Source: Leptobrachium leishanense (taxonomy: Eukaryota; Chordata; Amphibia; Anura; Megophryidae). Taken from it: a DNA stretch of 64,000 nucleotides. A program made the translations under genes and the position numbers. Of this stretch, positions 45,214 through 56,726 are shown piece after piece. Every line of letters starts with the position of its first letter. Position 1 is the first letter of the stretch. The stretch lies in the NCBI GenBank assembly GCA_009667805.1, contig CM019063.1:59070881-59134880 (forward strand). Direction: 5' to 3'. Below the pieces are notes generated by a model. That model was not told where the DNA came from, made no database searches, and saw only the letters and a program-made list of their open reading frames with translations.

Positions 45214-47798
45214 TAGGGATGAGCTGTTCGGTTCGGAGTTCGAACCGAACTTTGGTTGTTCGAAAGTTCGCAAACTTCGAACTTTTTGGGTGTGTTCGGT
45301 TCGAGTTCACAAAAAAAAGAAATTTTGAAAAAAGTATAGAAAATGCTTAAAAAACACTAAAAAAATCGAGAAATAAAGAGACTCTTTACTGCAGAATATT
45401 ATAAGCAATGGTTTATTAGATATTGAATTAAAAACTAATGTGTACGTGCAAAGATTCTCAACTCTAAATGACCTGTGTTTTCAAACGGCATAATAACAAC
45501 AGGTGTTTTAGTCTGGTCTAATCAATTTGATACATTGCAGACTATACTGAGGGGGTGGGGTGGTGTCTGCTTCTGATTGAGATTTGAGAAGTGTTAATTT
45601 CCCTCCTAAAACTTCTAATATGCTGTATTTCACCGCTGTGTGCTCAGCTAATTTTTACCGCTTTCGCTCATCATGTTTAAACGCGATTTTGAAGCCACAT
45701 TTTGTTAAATGACCGACATGTTAGATATCGTTCTTTCCGCCAGACTCCGCAGATTCATAATATATCATTTTTATATGTATACGTCCTGTCCTGGCTGTAT
45801 ATTATGAAAAAAATGCTATAAAAATTTAATTTTTAATCATCTGCAGTGTGTAAAGTGTTGTTTTTTTCACATTTTAGCACATGAGCGTTTGCGGTTATGT
45901 TTTCTATGGGGTGCGCTTGTACAAAAATTAGAAATTGGGACTTGTTACATTGTGTGGGGGGAATTATGTGATTTATAGCAAACACACCCCATAGAAAAAA
46001 ATCATTAGTGCATCATCGTTCACATTATAATTGAAATGTGAACAATATTGCTGCATTAATAAAAATAACACACAAAAAAAATACATGTTTTTTTTTTTTT
46101 TTTAACTTTATACCTGGTCATGTTAGGTATCATTCGAAAGGCCATGCTCAGGCCTTTCAATTGACACTCTCCATGACCCACTAGATGCCTGGAGATATCG
46201 GGGTTCATTTGAACCCCGATATCTCCACCAGGGGATTGGCCTGGGCAATATATATACGCATGATGTGAGCTGGCCTGGGCAATATATATATACACATGAT
46301 GAAAATTTGCAAAGGATAAGGTAAGCAAAGTGAAATTTTGATGTGTCTGAAATTGAAATTTACGTGACAATTCTTATTTTTTTTTCGTTAATTTATATTT
46401 GTTCAATACAGTTAATTTTAATTTGTTTAATAGAGTTAATTTAAAATGGTTTAATACAGTTTATTTATATTTATTTTACCTTTACTATTGGTGCTTTTCA
46501 AACTTTATTCTTAAATAAAAAGAAATTTAGCAGTTTCATGTTGTGTGTTTTTTTTTTTTTTTGGGGGGATGCAAGTAGCTGGTCTTGCCTAGGCGCAAAA
46601 TAGTCTAGCACCGGCCCTGACCGCATGGTCTACCCCTGCACTCTTCCACAATACCACAGAAGGGTTACTGTATGATGGCACTTGCTGGCCTGGCACCAAA
46701 GGCACAATATTTGGCTGCACTGCCACTGACGCCTGTATCAGATTCATATCCTCAGAGGGGTGAGACTGTGTGACGGCACTGTTGCCGACGCTAAAGGCCC
46801 AATTTTAGGCTAGGTTCAAACGAACGCATTTTTTGCAGCGAACGTCAAAAAGTGCGTCCGAACGCATTGAGGTGTTTTTTCACGGAAAGCTCTTAAACGG
46901 TCATACAATGCGCATTTTTGTGCGTGACTTTTTACGGATCCAAACCAGGAAACTTTGGGTGTCTGGACGTTATGTTGGCCAGACATGAGCAGCGTCTGAC
47001 GTCTCCTAATCACGCACACACGCCGCTATGCAGATGCAGCGCACTCTGTACTTCAGTACTAGCGGTTCAGCGTTCTCTAAAAAATGCGTTCAGTTTCCAC
47101 TTGCGTTGCGCGGCCGGACTTTCGTGCGGACGTACTTCATATATTGGCCATCATTGCGTGTCATTTGCTGCTAATGCGGCCGTGATTAAGTGCGCCTAAA
47201 CGCACGTTAAAAGTGCGCTAGTCTGACCCCAGCCTTAAAGCACCTATTGTTACTTTCATCCAAAGCCTGCATAAGTTTCACAATAATTTAGCCAAAAAAT
47301 CACTAAACTTTTTCTGCGTGTCCGAAAATGTCTCCTCTTTTCATACAGACTGCTGCCCCAAGCAGTTGTTTATGGATAGATTAAAGGAAAAGCATTTACC
47401 GTCATTTGAAACATAATTTTTTTGTTTTTAAGTGTTTCTATACATCCTACAAATCCGCCACTTCACAGGCAGGTTATGGGGACCTCCTAGGCACGATATT
47501 TGAAGGAATTTTTCATTTTTATTTTTAACCCTTATTTCATGGAAAACTCACTGTCCCTTTAAAAACATTTTTTTTTAACTTTTTCTCCTTGTTTCCTGTC
47601 CCCCAGGGCACTACCCGGACCCCCATACACCTTTTATGGCAAATATCTAGCATATATGCCCTCTTGGAGGGCACTCTAAAACCCGAATTTTCAGCCCCAT
47701 TGACTTGTATTGAGTTCGAGTTCGGGTTCGGATTCGAATATTTGAAAAGTTCGGGTTCAGATCCGAACCGAACTCGGGGGGTGTTCGGCTCATCCCTA
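45214..47798 (-). mobile_element. Long non-autonomous hAT element, inverted sister of 28716-32245
   Basis: Left end TAGGGATGAGCTGTTCGG; right end ...CGGCTCATCCCTA. The flanks CTTGTAAA and CTTTGTAA are an imperfect 8-bp duplication. Internally it is co-linear, on the opposite strand, with the 28716 element minus its Tc1. It carries a Harbinger MITE at 46808-47234. Confidence 0.85.
46808..47234. mobile_element. PIF/Harbinger MITE (427 bp)
   Basis: GGCTAGGTTCAAACGAACGC at the left and (inverted) GGCTGGGGTCAGACTAGCGC at the right, with 3-bp duplication TTA on both sides, as PIF/Harbinger makes. The first ~110 bp resemble the element starting at 63539 (CGCATTTTTTCACGGAA in both), so it is a deletion derivative of that family. 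Confidence 0.85.
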
Positions 47799-48378
47799 CT
47801 TTGTAAAGTGTTTTTTTTTCACATTTTATCACATGAGCGTTTGCGGTTATATTTTCTATGGGCTGCGCTTGTACGAAAATTAGAAATGGGGACTTGTTAC
47901 ATTTTTTTGGGGGAATTACGTGATTTTTAGCAAACACACCACATAGAAAAAAATCATTAGTGCAGCATCATTGTTCACTTTATTTAAATGTGAACAATAT
48001 TGCTGCATTAATAAAAACAACACACAAAAAAACATGTTTTTTTATATTTATTTTTTATTTATTTATTTATTATTTTTTTTAAATTTATTTTTTACTTTGA
48101 ACATGGTCATGCTCAGGCCGTTCGAATGACACCATGCATGACCCCCTAGCTGCCATGGTTCTGGAGATATCGGGGTTCAAAGGAACCCCTATCTCCACCA
48201 GGGGATTTCCTTGGAAAATCCCCAGGCAGCTAGGGGTTCCCCGGGTATCTGACATCATCACGCTATGTGCGATGATGTCGGGCAGCGAGGGGGGACCCAG
48301 GGGTGGAGCCACCATCCAAGATGGCGGCCCCCACCGGAGCTAGGCCGTAATTCGCTGAAGTGCAGTGCCTGAGGGGTT

Positions 48379-48434
48379 AAAGCCAGGCACCGCTTAAAAG
48401 GGGAGACTCTCCCCTTTTAAGCAGTGCCTGGCTT
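48379..48434. repeat. Perfect-class hairpin, ~27-bp arms
   Basis: AAGCCAGGCACCGCTTAAAA followed by GGGGAGA pairs with its inverse ending GCAGTGCCTGGCTT with a single mismatch. It lies just after the TTAA at 48377. Confidence 0.9.
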
Positions 48435-48642
48435 GTGGCGCTGCTCCTTCCCGATCGGGAGGGAGAGGGATCCGAACGGATGCCCCTCCCTTTCAGGCGA
48501 TCTCCTGGCATCGCCAGTGGGTCGCCTGGAAATTACATCATCGCGCATGGCGCGATGACGTCATTGACTTGGGGAGGAGCTTAACTTCAGCATCTGAGGA
48601 CGCTGAAGTCAGAGCGTCGCGGGACCTCGGACAGAGAAGGGA
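48435..48642. other. GC-rich palindromic segment, no gene
   Basis: CCCGATCGGGAGGG, CATCGCGCATGGCGCGATGA and similar palindromes; resembles subterminal piggyBac-type sequence. Confidence 0.45.
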
Positions 48643-48917
48643 GTATCGCCTGAATAAACCTGCCGAATGAAAACACCGAACAGCAGGGCATTTCGGCAAC
48701 TTTTCTCTACTATTCGGTGTCTCTGAATAGATTAACCATTGCTTCTCTATGGGGAATTTCACTGCCCTCATACAGGCACTGTACGTGCAGGCAATTCAAA
48801 AAAATTTGGCGAACTGCTGCTCTCTGAATAGCCGAATGGCCCCGAAATGTCACTGTACGCTGAATTTCAGTGTCCGGTTACATTTCGGGGCCAGATCGTC
48901 TCTCTCTGAATAACCCC

Positions 48918-50563
48918 TTTTGTAATTTTTTGACACCTTGCTAGGAGGAAGTTCAAGTTTTTTCGTCTTTCTCCGGACTCCTAGATAAGGAAATACATGG
49001 TTTTTAATTGCAGTTTGACATTTAGAAAATAAATAATAATTAATCTCTTTAATTATAATTTATAAATACAATACTTCAATAAAACTAGTAAATGGCTATT
49101 TGTGGAAAATAAGAATATTTTGTAGGAAAATTTTTTTGGTTGTTCACATAGAAAACCTATTCAAATAGACCCATGGGTTCCTTCTGTTATGTCAATGTTC
49201 GGCTTCTTATACCGCGAGCTCTTGCTAACTGCGGAGGGATTTAGTACTGTGTACTCTTTATTTTTGTTAACCCGTATTAGTCATATAAATTGCATAGTAA
49301 CAGTAACAAGAGTTGAAACATGAGAATAAGCACAGATAAACTGAGTACAACAAAAGAATGAGTAAAAAATCGATACAAAGTATAAACAAAGCAACAAAAC
49401 CAGAGTGGGTTTAGAGAGGGGAGAACACGGAGTGGGAAAGTGTATCAGATTCGAGTAACCAGGTAATATCGGACAATAATGATATTTTGTTGGTCTTTTT
49501 AGATAACGGTACACTGGTACCAGGTTGAACAGATACGTGAATGTTTATTTAAGTGACTGGAGGGTAGGTGTTATGGGCGCTATGGCGCTTACCCAGATCA
49601 GCATTGTTTGGATCTTTATAAACAGATTTCTATAGTACGAAAAGCAATGAAAACTGCAATACCTTGTACCCAAGCCAGGGAGGTAATACACGATTCAGAA
49701 TACCACTCAACCCCAATTGGTTTCGAGACCAAGAGACTGTTGAGCGAAAACACAATAACTCTATTCACATAGATATCTTGACTGGAGACATGAGCATAAT
49801 GTGGTACAAAACAGGTGTAATTAGACGTAGGTGTACAATCAGAGAGTGCGTTACAAGGTCTGTACAGAAGCTTGTTCATAAACAGGTTGTTCGAGGGGTT
49901 GGTGAGTTTTGCAGCAAGCAGGGCAGTCACACATTCAGAGAGCTTGTGATTAAGGCTACAACCAGCATAAATACTCAACAAACAACTGGAGCTGTAAGTA
50001 GGTCTCTCGACCTGGCGGGCAGACACACACTCTGAAGCCTTGCGATTAGGACTGAAACCAGATTGGGTGGTCAACAGAGATTTAGGGCCGCAGATAAGTT
50101 TCACAACTCCGCCAAGTGCCCAGACCCCCCAGACAGCACCGCGGGGGCCAAGGATGTAACAGTAGGTATTTAATTAATGTAGTGGCAAAGAAAGGTAAAC
50201 ATGACAACAGTTTGTATTTTATGGGGTTAATTGTACATAGAAGGGATCATTCAATTTATCCTTTAAGACCCATGAGGTTTGTGGATGCCCTATGCACTCC
50301 ATATTAAGCCCTTACTGCCTTACTTTGGGGCCACTATCAACCCTTGCTCCACCCGCCTTCCATATAAACCCATTTTTGTCGCCTGGTTTTGGGTTGCCAC
50401 CAGTCAGTTCAGGCATAACTTTGCAGCCATGTTGTTATTCGAACATGGCTTTTCATTTAGCTGGAATCTGGCCTTGGAGGTCAGGATGCCACTCCATGAG
50501 GATGTAGGTGGTACTGCGTTGCGAGTGGGTTGCCGATCTATCGGAGTGCTTGGTGTCTGAGGC
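48918..50563. other. No gene seen; dispersed repeat words
   Basis: 49640-50110 contains GCCTTGCGATTAGG and GATTAAGGCTACAACC, shared with 9580-9620, so part belongs to an unassigned dispersed repeat. Open frames on both strands (for example 49616-50104) lack domain features. Confidence 0.35.
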
Positions 50564-50578
50564 GGAACACTTCACATT

Positions 50579-51020
50579 TTTGTATTCAAAATTTTTATTT
50601 TGAAAAAGTCAGCGGTACAGTCAGCTGGGTAAAAATAAATGAAAATAACACAGGATCAACATACAGGTATTCAGCAAGTAATAAAACAATATTCAAATAG
50701 GAAAGGGGGGGGAGACATACCAAAAAGTGCTCCAGGAGAATAGAAGAGAAAAAAAAAAAAAAAAGGGAAGGGTGGCAAAGGCCAAGTATGTGACTTTCCT
50801 GGCTCGCTCCTAAGGTAGGAGGCCATGGAAATGTGCAGGTCACAAGGCCGGGTACTCGGGGCCAGGTATGGTGGGCAGAGCCATGGTGGCCACCACAATG
50901 GCACACCCCGAGTTGGCCCAAACGCCAAAAGAAAAAGTAATAAAATTAAAAAAAAAAAAAAAAGGCGGGGGAGGGGAGTCTGCAGCACGAAGTGGTATGC
51001 AAAATTAAGGGGAAAGGGAG
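50579..51020 (-). mobile_element. 5'-truncated L1-like LINE tail with 15-bp duplication
   Basis: GGAACACTTCACATT is at 50564-50578 and again at 51021-51035. The 442 bp between, read on the minus strand, end ATAAAAATTTTGAATACAAA, a typical L1 3' end, and contain a G/A-rich 3' untranslated stretch. No coding part remains. Confidence 0.75.
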
Positions 51021-51035
51021 GGAACACTTCACATT

Positions 51036-51592
51036 GATATAGGCGTATTGCACTTATAACGAGCACTTAGTGCAGGGGTACTCATCATTGGCCCTCCAGA
51101 TGTTTCGGAACTATATTTTCTTTTATTGACTGTTACAGTGTAGAAATATGCCATCACCTTCATTTTTCAGTCTTGCATTGAACGATCCCAGACAGTCTGC
51201 AAGTTTTTAAGAGACTAAACATGTCAGGAACACGGAGTATGTCACTTTGCTGATAAACAGAGCTTTCAGAAAGCTTCCTGACATTGAGCGATACAACTTT
51301 AAAAACCGTTTTCCTTAAAATTTTGTCTTTTTAAAATTAAAATTTGTCTTTGTTTTTTCTTTAAAAACCCAAGAGCCCGATTCCAGTCTTGCCGGTGATG
51401 TGGAGCTGGCCGCACGCAGCAAAACACTGGGAACAAACAGTTTCTGGTGTCCTTCCACAATACCTGCATGACGCCTCACATACAAGCTCTCACTTCTCTC
51501 CATGGTGTCCCCCCGAATTTCAATTGCTTCCCACCCACTGCCCATAGGTGGGGTGTGCCGGGGGGGAGTTAAACTCTCAGGATTTCAAGGTA
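51036..51592. other. No gene seen
   Basis: Unassigned; ends at the TTAA of the next element. Confidence 0.4.
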
Positions 51593-51999
51593 TTAACCCC
51601 ATAGTGACCATTAACGTACCAGGTATGTCCTAGGAAAGAGGATACTCAATGACCAAGGCCGCACCTGTTGCATCATGACGTTAGGGGGCTCTCCCTCCCT
51701 ATACTTGCCTCCCACCACTTTTATGGCCCCGGCCATCGCACTGACATCATCGCCGGGCTCAATGATGTCAGTTTCTGGCGCCCCCGCACAGCCGTGAGAA
51801 TGCCTGAAAGGGAGGGTGGACACCTCTCTCTCCTGATCGGGAGAAGATCAAGCTGGAAGAGAGGCATTGCTGGAAAGGTCACAGTGTGACAGATTCTTGG
51901 GGGTCAAAGTGCAAAACAGTGTTTTTTGTTTCCATTTTTTCATCATATTTCATACATTTTTTACAGTAAATTATACATTATGATGACGAAAATAACTAC

Positions 52000-53777
52000 C
52001 AGGGTTATTCAAAGAGAATCGAAAAGTCATCGCACGTTCGGTGACTTTTCGTTCTCTTCAATTTGGTGCGATTTGGCGATCCCATTTCGGCGACCCTGCA
52101 GTGTATTCAGCAAGCACCACAGGGCCGTCGTAGTGCAGGGAAAAGCCACCGCAAACCCACCGAACACTCACCACAAAACCCGGCGAACGCACACCGAAAC
52201 CCGCAAAAACATGCTGGAGAAACTCGAGCAGCCGTCGATCACAGTGCAGAGCAGCCAAAAAAAGCCGACACCACAGACGAATGGAGTGAAAAAAAACAAA
52301 GAAAAACCGTATCAGGGTTATTCAAAGAGCTCCTAATTGCTTGAGAAGGGTAACCGAACGCTGAAAATCAGCGTTCGGCTACCTTTCCTGGCCATTCGGC
52401 TATCCAGAGAGCAGGCAATTTGCCAAATCCTGGCGAATTGCCTGAACATACGTTGCCAGTTCGAGGGCAGTGAAAACCCCATGAAAAGCACTGCTTTGGC
52501 TATTCAGAGAACACAAACCAGCAGTGAAAGGTTCCCCTAATGCCCTGCCATTCGGTGGTTTCATGCGGCAAATTTATGCAGGCGAATCCCATAGGCTTCA
52601 ATGTTAAAAATATTCCCGTTTTAATTCAATATCTAATAAACCGCTCATTATAAAATTCTGCAGTAAAGAGTCTCTTTATTTACAGATTTTTTTAGGCTAT
52701 TTTAAGCATTTTTCTTAAATTTTTTTTTTAAAAGTCCGATTTTTTTTTTTTTTTAAAACAAGTTTTCTTCTTTTTTCTGTAACAGCCCTCTTTATTATCA
52801 TTCCCTGCACCTCATATGTAAATTTCAGACATTTTCGCTCAGTAGTTTCTTTGCAAACAGCGTTTGACTTTCACACATTCATACAAACTGTTTTGCTAAT
52901 TTATTCACTGCCTCTTCTGCTGTGTCGAAGGCTGCGATCGGCTCCTGTTCGGGTTTTTCTGTGGTTTTCAGCAGGTTAATGCAGATGTTTTTGCGGGTTT
53001 TCGGCGTGCATTCGCTGGGTTTTGCGGTTAGTTTTCGTCAGGTTTGCGGCAGCTTTTCCCTGCAATTCGGGGACGCTGTGGTGCTTGCTGAATACACCGT
53101 AGGGTCACCGAAATGGGATCGGCAAAACAAACCGAATTGAAGAGAACGAAAAGTCACCGAACGTGCAGTGACTTTTCAAATCTCTTTGAATAACCCTGTA
53201 TGTTTGAATGTTTGAAACGTGAAACGCTGTTTGCAAAGAAACTACAGAATGAAAATGTCTGAAATTTACATATAAGATCCAATGAATGATAATAAAAAGG
53301 GATGTTACAGAAAAAACGATTTAAAAAAAATAAACGGAAAAAAGATGTTTGCAAACAAATCCCGAAAAATGCCTAAAAGATCCTAAAAAAATCTATAAAT
53401 AAAGAGATTTTTTACTGCAGAATATTATAATCAACGGTTTATTAGATATTGAATTAAAACGGGAATGTTTTTAACATTGAAGCCTATGGGATTCTCCTGA
53501 ATAAACCTGTCGAATGAAACCACCGAACTGCAGAGCATTTCGGCAACTTTTCACTGCTGGTTTTTGCTCTCCCACTAGACGGAGCATTGCTTCTCTATGG
53601 GGATTTCACTGCCCTCGAACAGGCATCGAACAGGCACCGTATGTGCAGGCAATTCGCCAAAATTTGGCGAACTGCCTGCTCTCTGGATAGACGAATGGCC
53701 AGGAAAGGTAAGCGTACGCTGAATTTCACTGTTCGGTTACCTTTCGGCCACAATTCGTATCTCTTTGAATAACCCTG
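52000..53777. mobile_element. GGGTTATTC-family copy F0 (outer)
   Basis: CAGGGTTATTCAAAGAG at the left, CTCTTTGAATAACCCTG at the right. The sequence breaks at 52312 and resumes at 53202 because a second copy of the same family sits inside. Flanking trinucleotides are TAC and TAT. Confidence 0.88.
52313..53198. mobile_element. GGGTTATTC-family copy F (inner, complete)
   Basis: 886 bp with 17-bp inverted ends CAGGGTTATTCAAAGAG, and TAT on both sides (52310-52312, 53199-53201), pointing to a 3-bp target duplication. No coding capacity. It is a good reference copy for the family. Confidence 0.88.
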
Positions 53778-53953
53778 TATATATTTTAAAAAAGTCCATT
53801 TAATGGCGAGAAAACCCGTCTATAATATGTGTGCGTTCCATAAACGAGTAAGAAGAAAATTAGAGCTAAACACAAACAGCGCAGAAAGGTAAAAACTACA
53901 GCGGGTACTTTCGGACAGACAATGGTAAACCTACATGGTTACAGTGGGGTTAA

Positions 53954-55229
53954 TAACACCCACCCGACAGTCAATGGCATGTGCATTGTAATGTGTACCC
54001 CAGGGATCAAGGCCTACAAAAATAAGTGTAGGGACCACACCAATTAAACAAGTCATCTCTTGATATAAAGTGAATTTTTGGAAATTTTTCAGACAAACTG
54101 ATTTGTACAAAATGCAATATATATAAACCACTTATGTCATCACTGCCGATGTTTGTGCTTCTTTACATTATTTTTTGCAGAATATGTTTCTAACGTCACT
54201 GCTATAGAGGTCACATATTTTAACTTTGAACAGGGTTGCAGAGTATGCTTTTTGGAAGCCGTTCACTTTTTTTCCATTTCCGTTACTGAGCTATGGATAT
54301 TCTCCATTGCAAAGCCCAAAGCAGGTCTGAATTAGAGATTCATTAGATTCATATCGAATGCACATACCATTTAGTCCCTGCTGTTTCCATTATGTCAGCT
54401 AAAAAGGTAATTTCGGCTTTAAATGGATGGATCCCAGAGAGCGATTTGAAGCTCTTCTTGCCTTGATCAGAATAAAAGAAGTTACGCTGAGCTTTGATTA
54501 ATAGCATGGATAATAACAAAATCATGGCCTAGCCCCGATCTGCTTCAATCACAACTTTATTTCTCCAAAGGGCAAAGTTTAAATATATCTCTGTTTGTAA
54601 TTGCATTTGAAATGTGTTTCCATATATCATAAAACAGCGAAATGTACCTGGAAAAACCAGGACAGCTGGAGATAGATACAGGGCCACCATTGGGGGGGGG
54701 GGGTGTAACAGCCCATAATATGTTAAGTCTCCGAGTGGCTCCCAGCCCTCGGCAGACCTTCTGCAACTTCTCTAAGTACCATGGATGTAAGGGTCCCTCA
54801 ATGTCACCCAGGATTGGCCCACCAAGATACCTACAAATTTCCCGGTGGGCCGAAGCATTTGCGACCAAAATGTTATATTTTTAATGAGATTACCTAAATG
54901 GGCAGCTTGGGGGAGGGGGCCCCGACCAGTGGTTCGGTAGGGGGTCCCAAGAATTCTGCCCTGGGTTGGTAGTTGGATAATCTAGATGAATATATATAGA
55001 GAGAGACTACAGGAGCAACGTGTGGCGAGGGACAAAAGATGAGTAAAATCACCTAAAATGAAATAAAAAAACAGAAAATAAATGGGTAGAGACCGTCAGC
55101 ACCATCTGCCCATTTATTTAAGGGCAAGAAAAGAGAACTCTATTTTTCAATAGAATTTCCCTTTGATTTCCTTCGTTCTTTTATGATCCTTAATGAAATA
55201 TTTGGGTTCATGTCTATATAAATCACACT
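53954..55229. other. No gene seen
   Basis: Contains a G run at 54691-54703 and GC-richer stretches (54640-54970) such as CAGGGCCACCATTGGGGG, a phrase common in repeat ends, but no pair of ends is identified. No protein domain. Confidence 0.4.
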
Positions 55230-55695
55230 CAGGGTTATTCAGAGAGATCCGAATGGCTGCCGAAAGGTAACCGAATGCTGAAAATCAGCGTTCGGTTACC
55301 TTTCCTGGCCATTCGGCTATCCAGAGAGCAGGCAGTACGCCAAATATTGGCAAATTGCCTCCACATACGGTGCCTGTTCGAGGGCAGTGAAATAGCTTCG
55401 TCTATTCAGAAAACAAAAACCAGCAGTGAAAAGTTGCCGAAATGCCCTGCCATTCGGTGGCTTCATTCGACAGGTTTATTCAGGAGAATCCAATAGGCTT
55501 CAATGTTAAAAATATTCCTGTTTTCATTCAATATCTAATAAACTGTTTATTATAATATTCTGCAGTAAAAAGTCTCTTTATTTATAGATTTTTTAGGATC
55601 TTAAGCATTTTTCAGGATTTTTTGCAAAAAAAATATTTTCCGATTTTTAATTTATTTTTTAAACGTTTTTCTTTTTTCTGTAACAGCCCTTTTAA

Positions 55696-56683
55696 CCCTT
55701 TCCCTGCTGAGGCATTTCACGCCTGTGTGCTGAGCTCATTTTTACCGGTTTTGCTCATCATGTGTAACCGAATTTTGAAGCCTTATTTTATTATATGACC
55801 CAGACATATTATATATCGTTCTTTCTGGCAGATTTGGCAGATTCATAATATATCATTATTATATGTATACGTCATGTCCTGTCTGTATATTATAAGAAAA
55901 AATGCAGTAAAATTAGAATTTTCAATAATTTACAAAGTGTTTCACATTTTAACATGCGAGCGTTTGCAGTTATATTTTCTATGGGTTGCGCTTGTTAAAA
56001 GAATTAGAAATGAGGTCTCGTTACATTTTTTGGGGGGGAAATTACGTGATTTTTAACAAATGCACCCCATACAAAAATCGTTAGTGCATCATCATTGTTC
56101 ACATTATAATTGAAATAAAACTTGTTTATTTTTTTTTTATTATTTTTTTTTAAAATATTTTTTTTTTGCTAACTTTTTACATGGTCATGTTTGGTATCGT
56201 TGGAAAGGCCATGCTCTGGCTAATACCAAACATTAACCCCTAGCTGCCACGGATCTGGAGATAGGGGGTTCATTGGAACCCCTTATCTCCACCATTGGTG
56301 GCAGCTAGGGGTTAACTCCAGAAGTGACGTCATCACGCTATGCACGATGTTTCCAGTCATCATGGGGAGTTCCCGGAAGCTTGGCCGACATCCAAGATGT
56401 TGGCCAGCTCCGGGAGAGGATCACGCTCCTGCGCTTTTCGGCGACGAATTGTGATCCGGCCCCAAGGGGTTAAAGCCAGCCACTGTTTGGAAGGGCATCA
56501 TCCCCGCCGGGGTCCCGGAGTGCCGGGATGACATCCAAGATGTCAGCCCGCACCAGGGGGCGCAGCAATCGGCCGGAATCCTGGCCGATTGCTGCCTCCT
56601 GTGCTAGGACGCGCTCAGCGTGTCCATAGCACAGGAGAGGCACTGGGCAGGACGCGCTGAGCGCGTCCTTAGCAGCTTAGTGG
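55696..56683. mobile_element. TTAA MITE (988 bp)
   Basis: TTAA at 55692-55695 and 56684-56687; ends CCCTTTCCCTGCTGAGG and (inverted) CCACTAAGCTGCTAAGG. The host transposon continues exactly on both sides. The right third is GC-rich with palindromes (GGACGCGCTGAGCGCGTCC at 56650). Confidence 0.85.
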
Positions 56684-56726
56684 TTAATTATCATTCATTG
56701 GATCTTATATGTAAATTCCAGACATT

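Larger units (their letters stand above)
44963..48376. mobile_element. TTAA-flanked (piggyBac-type) MITE split by hAT
   Basis: Flanked by TTAA at 44959-44962 and 48377-48380. It shares CATTTCACCGCTGTGTGCTG, CTCATTTTTACCG and ATATATCATT...GTATACGTC with the TTAA MITE at 55696-56683. Without the hAT copy it is about 0.83 kb. The right boundary could lie further right, within 48380-48640. Confidence 0.6.
44525..48917. mobile_element. GGGTTATTC-family copy E, split by nested elements
   Basis: Left end AGGGGTTATTCAGAGAGCAC, right end CTCTCTGAATAACCCC. The family sequence stops at the TTAA at 44959 and resumes near 48643 (GCCTGAATAAACCTGCCGAA), with roughly 200 bp of the middle missing. Everything between is inserted material. 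Confidence 0.75.
51597..53949. mobile_element. Non-autonomous piggyBac element carrying nested copies
   Basis: TTAA at 51593-51596 and 53950-53953. Ends CCCCATAGTGACCATT and (inverted) CCCCACTGTAACCATG. Its right part (AGTCCATTTAATGGCGAG, CATAAACGAGTAAGA, CAGCGCAGAAA) is homologous to the right end of the large piggyBac at 6890-7000, so it is a deletion derivative of that family. Without the insertion it is about 0.57 kb. Confidence 0.85.

Noticed and set aside
49616..50104. 162-codon minus-strand frame with hydrophobic segments
   Set aside because: No recognisable domain, overlaps an equally long plus-strand frame, and contains dispersed repeat words.
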